Assembly: GCA_036274645.1 (NCBI GenBank)
Contig: DASUFH010000376.1
Span: forward strand, 1 to 10,731
From: DASUFH01 sp036274645
Lineage (GTDB): Bacteria; Acidobacteriota; Terriglobia; 20CM-2-55-15
Direction: 5' to 3'
DNA length: 10,731 nt
In this document: positions 7,092-10,731 of the stretch, in pieces
Numbering within the stretch: position 1 is the first letter of the stretch
Layout of the letters: each line of letters opens with the position of its first letter
Position numbers and translations under genes: made by a program
The notes under the pieces: model-generated
Databases searched by the model: none
Seen by the model: the letters and a program-made list of their open reading frames with translations, nothing else
Told to the model about the DNA's origin: nothing

Positions 7092-7099
7092 CCTCCTTA
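7092..7099 (-). promoter_or_regulatory. Shine-Dalgarno overlapping upstream stop codon
   Basis: Read on the minus strand, TAAGGAGG holds the TAA stop of the 7097-7912 gene and a near-perfect ribosome binding site five bases before the ATG at 7086. It has the same design as the next junction at 6024-6030. Confidence 0.88.
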
Positions 7100-7912
7100 T
7101 TGTGCCGGCTTCTTGCGCAGATCTCCGTAAAGTAGCTCCTCGGCAAACTCCACGCATTTGAATTCTGTGAGCTGGGCGTTCTTTTCGATCCGGCGGTAAA
7201 GCGGCAGGCTGATCTTCCAGGGCCGCGTAAACACCTGGGGATCCTCGATGGTCGCTTCGTACTGGATATGATCCGCGTCGATCAGGGTGAACCGCTCCAC
7301 CACATGCAGCATGTCACTGTGCCAGTTGCCGGCGCGGTCGAACCAGGTCTTGTCGTTGAAACCCGTATTGTCCACGACGAGCGTGTCCCCATCCCATCGC
7401 CCGTTCGCCGTGCCCATCCAGGTGTCCACCGCGGCTTCCACCGGCTTCCCCATATTGATCACCCGGTCGGATGTGGCGTATTCGTAGGCCATCAGGATGT
7501 ACGTGGGAGTCTGCAGAATCTGGAACGGATACGGCATGTAGTTCGCGCGCGGAATTCCGGGCATGTAGCACTTGACCTCCGGATCCAGCGCCCACCGGCT
7601 GGCGGTGTTTTCATTCTTTTTGGCCAGGGCCTCCGGCTTGTACGGGATCGGTCCGCCTTCGACCACGCCGAGGCCTCCCGGGATCGCGCCGACGGCGCCC
7701 ATCTGATAGAAGGGGCCGGCCGCCGGAGAATGATCTTCCAGGTTCCAGTTCGCCGTGCCCAAAGTCTGCCAGATTCCACTCAAATCCGGATGGCCGTCGG
7801 AGGCCCGCTTGACGCGGTTCGGTGTTTGCGCCGGCAACGCCATGGATGTCGCGACGCAGATGGCCAGAACCACTATCGCTGAGATTCGTGTATTCAAGGC
7901 TTTTGATGACAT
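7097..7912 (-). CDS. Exported protein of unknown function, first of paralog pair
   Basis: This 271-residue protein has a signal peptide (about 1-28, ending ALPAQ). It is in the same family as the gene downstream: SDGHPDLSGIWQTL (38-51), DPEVKCYMPGIPR (C115), FQILQTPTYILMAYEY (130-145), GRWDGDTLVVDNTGF (171-185), a WHSDMLHVVERFTLID segment (197-212), TIEDPQVFTRPW (221-232) and TEFKCVEF (C253). It is shorter than its partner because it lacks the Arg-rich insertion and tail. The DGRPH segment found in the partner is here replaced by MGKPVEA, a likely sign of functional divergence. The ATG at 7912 starts a typical signal peptide and follows a good promoter by ten bases, without a Shine-Dalgarno. 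It opens the operon with its paralog and the DUF6152 gene; all three products are exported and may act together outside the inner membrane. Function is unknown. Confidence 0.87.
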   Translation of the reverse strand: MSSKALNTRISAIVVLAICVATSMALPAQTPNRVKRASDGHPDLSGIWQTLGTANWNLEDHSPAAGPFYQMGAVGAIPGGLGVVEGGPIPYKPEALAKKNENTASRWALDPEVKCYMPGIPRANYMPYPFQILQTPTYILMAYEYATSDRVINMGKPVEAAVDTWMGTANGRWDGDTLVVDNTGFNDKTWFDRAGNWHSDMLHVVERFTLIDADHIQYEATIEDPQVFTRPWKISLPLYRRIEKNAQLTEFKCVEFAEELLYGDLRKKPAQ

Positions 7913-7922
7913 GGACGGCCGC

Positions 7923-7950
7923 AGTCTAGCAGGCCATTCTCGGCTGTCAA
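7923..7950 (-). promoter_or_regulatory. Promoter of the three-gene exported operon
   Basis: On the minus strand a perfect TTGACA (7945-7950) is followed after 16 bases by TAGACT (7923-7928). The ATG at 7912 lies ten bases past the -10, so the message would start within a few bases of the start codon. No Shine-Dalgarno is present. This is the best promoter match in the window. Confidence 0.6.
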
Positions 7951-7982
7951 GGTATCACCGGCAAGGCGCCGGATTCCCCTTC

Positions 7983-8064
7983 CCCGTCTGCTTGCCCACT
8001 GAAGTTGGACATTTGGGGATGTCGGCGGGCATTGCAAAACGGGAACATTGGACCCGTCTGCTTG
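7983..8064. repeat. 12-bp direct repeat pair
   Basis: CCCGTCTGCTTG occurs at 7983-7994 and again at 8053-8064, both exact, with 58 bases between. The second copy directly abuts the left end of the palindromic element. A chance 12-base match this close is unlikely. It may mark a local duplication or a deletion remnant. Confidence 0.6.
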
Positions 8065-8120
8065 TAGGGGCGGTCTATGACCGCCCGTCCGCAATTGTGG
8101 GCAGTCATAGACCGCCCAGG
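8064..8120. repeat. Nested palindromic repeat (YDRP/GHRPP-type), copy A
   Basis: The left arm GGGCGGTCTATGACCGCCC (8068-8086) is itself a hairpin, with 8-base arms GGGCGGTC/GACCGCCC around TAT. The right arm GGGCAGTCATAGACCGCCC (8099-8117) is its inverted copy with a single mismatch, 12 bases away. The whole unit can thus fold as one long hairpin or two small ones. Translated frames give AVYDRPS and GSHRPPR, strings I associate with spurious proteins from interspersed repeats in Acidobacteriota (recollection, not checked). A related unit lies at 10170-10222. No transposase is nearby. Confidence 0.75.
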
Positions 8121-8185
8121 TGAGTATTGAATATCCGGGTGATATTGTTGTCAGCGGTCTGGAGTAGAGAACTCCGGGTTCATTC

Positions 8186-8191
8186 AAGGAG
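8186..8191 (+). promoter_or_regulatory. Shine-Dalgarno that sets a TTG start
   Basis: AAGGAG lies eight bases before the TTG at 8200. No in-frame ATG precedes the conserved region, and the next one falls at residue 18, after sequence that fits the family N-terminus. This supports TTG as the true start codon. Confidence 0.8.
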
Positions 8192-8199
8192 CGAACGTT

Positions 8200-9015
8200 T
8201 TGAATACCATCTGGCAGATCTACGCTGTCCGCTACGCCCACCACGAGCGCATGGCTCGGGAAAACTTCATGGGTGGCGATCCGCATGACGATTCGCCCAT
8301 GCCGCTCGATTACTTCGTCTGGGGGCTGGTCTCGCCGGATCGCATCATCGTCGTCGATACCGGATTCGACCGCGCCATGGCCGACAAGCGCGGTCGCACG
8401 CTGCTCAAACCGTTGAGCGATGGGTTGCGCGCGGTGGGCATTGAGCCGGCCACGGTGGAAGACGTGATCATCACGCACATGCACTACGACCACTGCGGCA
8501 ACCACAACCTGTTTCCGCGGGCGCGCTTTCATGTTCAGGATCGCGAAATGCGATTCGTAACCGGCCGCCTCATGACCCATGCGGCCATGCGTGTTCCCTT
8601 CGAGGAAGACGATGTGGTCGCGATGGTGCGGCGCGTCTTTAACGGCCGGGTGGTCTTTCACGACGGCGACGACGAGATTGCTCCCGGAGTGAGCGTTCAT
8701 CATGTCGGCGGACACACGATGGGCATGCAGGTCGTTCGTGTGGATACGGCGCGCGGCGCGGTGGTGCTTGCGTCCGACTCGTCGCACCTTTACGCCAACA
8801 TCGAACGGGAAATCCCGTATCCCATCGCGTACAACGTCGGGGAAGTGCTGGAAGGCTACCGCCGGGTATGGGCGCTGGCCGAATCGCGCGAGCACGTGAT
8901 TCCCGGCCACGATCCACTGGTCATGGCCCGCTATCCGGCGGCTTCTCCGGAGCTGGAGGGATGGGTGGTGCGTCTCGATGCGGCGGAGTCGAAGCTATAC
9001 TTGCGCGCGCCCTAG
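8200..9015 (+). CDS. MBL-fold hydrolase, N-acyl homoserine lactonase-like
   Basis: This 271-residue cytoplasmic enzyme has the full dinuclear zinc site of the metallo-beta-lactamase fold: HMHYDH (H93, H95, D97, H98), H172 in GGHTMGMQ, the bridging D193 in ASDSSH and H237 in IPGHD. The order, spacing and length match the AHL-lactonase branch (AiiA type), which opens the lactone ring of quorum-sensing signals. A Tyr after the bridging Asp (Y198) might correspond to the AiiA active-site Tyr, but it is two residues further along, so other lactone or ester substrates remain possible. It starts at TTG with a strong Shine-Dalgarno. The next gene follows after 30 bases in the same direction and is probably co-transcribed. 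No LuxI or LuxR-type gene is in the window, so a signal-quenching role is inferred from family only. Confidence 0.88.
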   Translation: MNTIWQIYAVRYAHHERMARENFMGGDPHDDSPMPLDYFVWGLVSPDRIIVVDTGFDRAMADKRGRTLLKPLSDGLRAVGIEPATVEDVIITHMHYDHCGNHNLFPRARFHVQDREMRFVTGRLMTHAAMRVPFEEDDVVAMVRRVFNGRVVFHDGDDEIAPGVSVHHVGGHTMGMQVVRVDTARGAVVLASDSSHLYANIEREIPYPIAYNVGEVLEGYRRVWALAESREHVIPGHDPLVMARYPAASPELEGWVVRLDAAESKLYLRAP

Positions 9016-9045
9016 CGGATTACCGAGAGCCAGGAGGGAATTGCC

Positions 9046-10173
9046 ATGTCGGGAGTGTTCCGCCGTCCAGTCCTGTTCGGCTTCGCCGTCGTCACGGTTG
9101 CGTGCCTGCTGTTTCAGGGGACGGCGCGAGCCCGGGCCGAGGAGATCCCGTCGACGATTTCTGACGCCGAATTCTGGCGTCTGATCACCGACCTCTCAGA
9201 AAACGGCGGCCAGTTTCCCCAGCAATACATGTCGAATGAAGATTCCGCGCTCTTTGTGATCCCCGGCCTCGAGAGCGCGGCCCGGCGCAACGGCATTTAC
9301 GTCGGCGTCGGGCCCGAGCAGAATTTCACCTATATTGCCGCCATTCAGCCGCGTCTCTCGTTCATTCTCGATATCCGCCGCGACAACATGATCGAACTGC
9401 TCATGTACAAGGCGCTCTTTGAGCTTTCGTCGGACCGCGCGGACTTTCTCTCGCGTCTCTTTGCCCGGAAACGGCCGCCGAACCTCGATTCCAGAGCCGG
9501 CGTTCAGGCCATCTTCGACGCCTTCCGGCCCATCGAGGCGGATGCCGATTTCTACGCCAGGAACCTTCAGGAAGTGACCGAGCGCCTCGCGGGCGCCCAT
9601 CATTTTCCGCTAAATGACGCTGATCGGACGAGTCTGGCCACGGCCATGAACGCGTTTCGGACGGCTGGCCCATATTCCCTGAAAGGGTTTGGCGACACCA
9701 CCAATCCGCCTTACGCGGCGATGATGGCCGCCACCGATCTGGCCGGCAAACAGCGAAGCTACCTCGCTTCGGAAGAGAATTTTCGAATTGTCCAGGACCT
9801 GCAGAAAAAGAATCTGATCGTGCCGCTGGTCGGGGACTTTGCCGGCGCGAAGGCCATTCGCGCCGTGGGCCAATACGTGCGGGATCACAATGCGGTCGTG
9901 GATGTGTTCTATCTGTCGAACGTGGAACGCTATCTCTTCGAGCAGGACGACAATTCGCGGCGCTTCTACGCGAACGTGGCGGCGCTGCCCCTCAATTCGA
10001 ACAGCCTCTTCATCCGCTCGGTGACGAGCGACATCAGCCGGCGGCTGAACATCCCGATTCCAGACCAGACGACCAAATGGCGGACATTTCTTTCTCCGAT
10101 CAATGAATTCCTCGCCGCCGTCAACGGAGGAAAGATCGAAACCTACCGGGATGTGTTTACGATCGTGAAATGA
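9046..10173 (+). CDS. LIC_10091-like exported protein
   Basis: This 375-residue protein has an N-terminal signal sequence (about 1-31, ending ARARA), so it is exported. The rest resembles the family named after Leptospira LIC_10091, which has a methyltransferase-like Rossmann fold but no proven activity. Recognisable blocks are ISDAEFWRLITDLSENGG (38-55), SNEDSALFVIPGL (63-75), the glycine-rich GIYVGVGPEQNFTYIA (83-98), FILDIRRDNMIE (106-117) with D109 and D113, LVGDFAGAKAIRAVGQYV (261-278) and VDVFYLSNVERYLF (285-298). The first glycine-rich block and LDIRRDN have the positions expected for a nucleoside-binding site. The start at 9046 follows AGGAGG (9032-9037) by eight bases. An extracytoplasmic location makes ordinary S-adenosylmethionine use puzzling. 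The stop codon lies inside a palindromic repeat. Confidence 0.83.
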   Translation: MSGVFRRPVLFGFAVVTVACLLFQGTARARAEEIPSTISDAEFWRLITDLSENGGQFPQQYMSNEDSALFVIPGLESAARRNGIYVGVGPEQNFTYIAAIQPRLSFILDIRRDNMIELLMYKALFELSSDRADFLSRLFARKRPPNLDSRAGVQAIFDAFRPIEADADFYARNLQEVTERLAGAHHFPLNDADRTSLATAMNAFRTAGPYSLKGFGDTTNPPYAAMMAATDLAGKQRSYLASEENFRIVQDLQKKNLIVPLVGDFAGAKAIRAVGQYVRDHNAVVDVFYLSNVERYLFEQDDNSRRFYANVAALPLNSNSLFIRSVTSDISRRLNIPIPDQTTKWRTFLSPINEFLAAVNGGKIETYRDVFTIVK

Positions 10174-10222
10174 CCGCCCACATTGTTCTTTGAAGACTTA
10201 AGATTGTGGGCGGTCATAGACC
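10170..10222. repeat. Palindromic repeat copy B, overlapping a stop codon
   Basis: ATGACCGCCCACA (10170-10182) and TGTGGGCGGTCAT (10205-10217) are a perfect 13-base inverted repeat with a 22-base loop. The right side ATTGTGGGCGGTCATAGACC (10203-10222) matches 8094-8113 of copy A in 19 of 20 positions, so the two belong to one family, here lacking the outer half of each arm. The TGA stop of the preceding gene (10171-10173) is part of the left arm. Sitting between convergent genes, the hairpin may act as a bidirectional transcription terminator, although no T-run follows. Confidence 0.75.
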
Positions 10223-10256
10223 CCTGCACGCAGGCGGGGACGGGCGCAAGCCTGCT
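10221..10256. other. GC-rich hairpins after repeat copy B
   Basis: CCCCTG and CAGG(C)GG can pair around CACG (about 10221-10239), and CAGGC/GCCTG can pair across about 10231-10255; the two folds compete. They end just before the stop of the minus-strand reductase gene. They could add to a terminator or be the degraded end of the repeat; the sequence does not decide. Confidence 0.35.
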
Positions 10257-10259
10257 CAG

Positions 10260-10731
10260 TTACCCCTTCTCCACTGTTGTTCCCGCCCATTTTTCGACCG
10301 GTTTGATCACTTCGGTCATGTCTCCCTGCGGGCCAACGGTGGCCATTGCGATCGAGTACAACTGACGCACCGCCGTGCCGACGATCATGGGGACGCCGAG
10401 CGCGTCGGCTTCCTCCAGGCACAGGCGGATGTCTTTGTTGAACAGGTTCATCGCAAATCCGGCATTGAACGTTCTCGGAATGACAAACTTTGGAAACTTG
10501 TCGGATGACGCGGTATTGCGTCCCGTGCCGGCGTTGAGCACTTCGCAGATCATCGAAGGATCCAGCCCCGATTTGACGCCCATCACCACCGCTTCGGACG
10601 TGATCGCCATGGCGCTCGCCGAAAGGAGGTTGTTGAGCAGCTTCATCGTTTGCCCCATGCCGGGCGAAGATCCGCAGACAAAAACCTTGCCCAGGACTTC
10701 CAGCAACGGGCGAATTCGCGCGATGACCTCT
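10260..10731 (-). CDS. 3-Hydroxyisobutyrate dehydrogenase-type reductase, C-terminal part
   Basis: The 156 visible residues are the C-terminal helical domain of the beta-hydroxyacid dehydrogenase family (3-hydroxyisobutyrate dehydrogenase, tartronate semialdehyde reductase). The NAD(P)-binding N-terminal half lies beyond the right edge. The catalytic motif is present as SPGMGQTMKLLNN, in which the Lys is the proton donor and the Asn pair binds substrate. NAGFAMNLFNKDIRL carries the second conserved Lys-Asp, and LEEADALGVPM follows as in the family. The substrate cannot be assigned without the N-terminal half. The stop is TAA at 10260-10262, and the gene converges with the LIC_10091-like gene across 86 bases that hold the palindromic repeat. 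Confidence 0.92.
   Translation of the reverse strand, partial: EVIARIRPLLEVLGKVFVCGSSPGMGQTMKLLNNLLSASAMAITSEAVVMGVKSGLDPSMICEVLNAGTGRNTASSDKFPKFVIPRTFNAGFAMNLFNKDIRLCLEEADALGVPMIVGTAVRQLYSIAMATVGPQGDMTEVIKPVEKWAGTTVEKG

Larger units (their letters stand above)
7913..8199. other. Intergenic region between divergent operons
   Basis: These 287 bases hold the minus-strand promoter (7923-7950), a small inverted repeat CCGGC/GCCGG (7958-7962 and 7968-7972), a 12-bp direct repeat (7983-7994 and 8053-8064), the palindromic element at 8064-8120 and the Shine-Dalgarno of the next gene. I see no coding region: frames open on the minus strand here translate the repeat and the shadow of the hydrolase gene. 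No convincing plus-strand promoter is visible. Confidence 0.7.

Noticed and set aside
8064..8120. Two-copy palindromes read as a CRISPR-like array.
   Set aside because: The units are inverted rather than direct, the second is 2 kb away, and there are no regular spacers or cas genes.
8145..8173. TTGTTG plus AGAACT as a promoter for the metallo-hydrolase operon.
   Set aside because: The -10 match is poor at the right spacing, and better-looking hexamers fall at the wrong spacing.
7894..8910. Minus-strand open frame of 338 codons opposite the metallo-hydrolase gene.
   Set aside because: It is antisense to an intact zinc-site sequence and passes through the palindromic repeat (YDCPQ, GGHRPPLQ), which is typical of spurious predictions.

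Overview
The window (about 60% GC by eye) carries 11 protein-coding genes, nine complete and one cut by each edge plus one with an uncertain start, and no RNA genes, CRISPR array or intact mobile element. It looks like an Acidobacteriota chromosome, of the soil Solibacter/Bryobacter/Vicinamibacteria kind. This is inference from gene content: two paralogous exported proteins of a family expanded in that phylum, next to a DUF6152 protein; a carboxypeptidase-regulatory-like repeat protein; a LIC_10091-type exported protein; and short palindromic repeats whose translations read YDRP/GHRPP. No marker gene is present to prove it.

Layout. 1-282 (+): C-terminal end of an amidohydrolase. 346-1724 (+): a VTC-domain (polyphosphate polymerase-like) protein and a family 5 uracil-DNA glycosylase, joined by a 4-base ATGA overlap. 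1660-3850 (-): a DUF4159 exported protein followed by a GT87 membrane glycosyltransferase, whose 3' end runs 65 bp antisense into the glycosylase gene. 3851-3941: a compact divergent promoter region. 3942-5582 (+): an exported five-repeat carboxypeptidase-regulatory-like protein. 5601-7912 (-): a tightly coupled three-gene operon of exported proteins, two paralogs of unknown function followed by a DUF6152 protein. 7913-8199: a 287-bp intergenic region with a palindromic repeat and a 12-bp direct repeat. 8200-10173 (+): a metallo-beta-lactamase-fold hydrolase related to N-acyl homoserine lactonases and an exported LIC_10091-like protein. 10174-10259: a second palindromic repeat between convergent genes. 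10260-10731 (-): C-terminal half of a 3-hydroxyisobutyrate dehydrogenase-type reductase, running off the window. No gene-free stretch exceeds 300 bases.

How it works together. The window is a set of small independent operons rather than one pathway. A common regulatory style is visible. Three genes that open transcripts (346, 3942 and 7912) have a -10-like hexamer only 9-10 bases before the start codon and no Shine-Dalgarno sequence, which suggests leaderless mRNAs. The downstream genes in two operons have strong Shine-Dalgarno sites, and twice these contain the previous gene's stop codon (TAAGGAG). The most interesting uncharacterised unit is the exported three-gene operon at 5601-7912. The repeat at 10170-10222 is also notable because it supplies the stop codon of the upstream gene.
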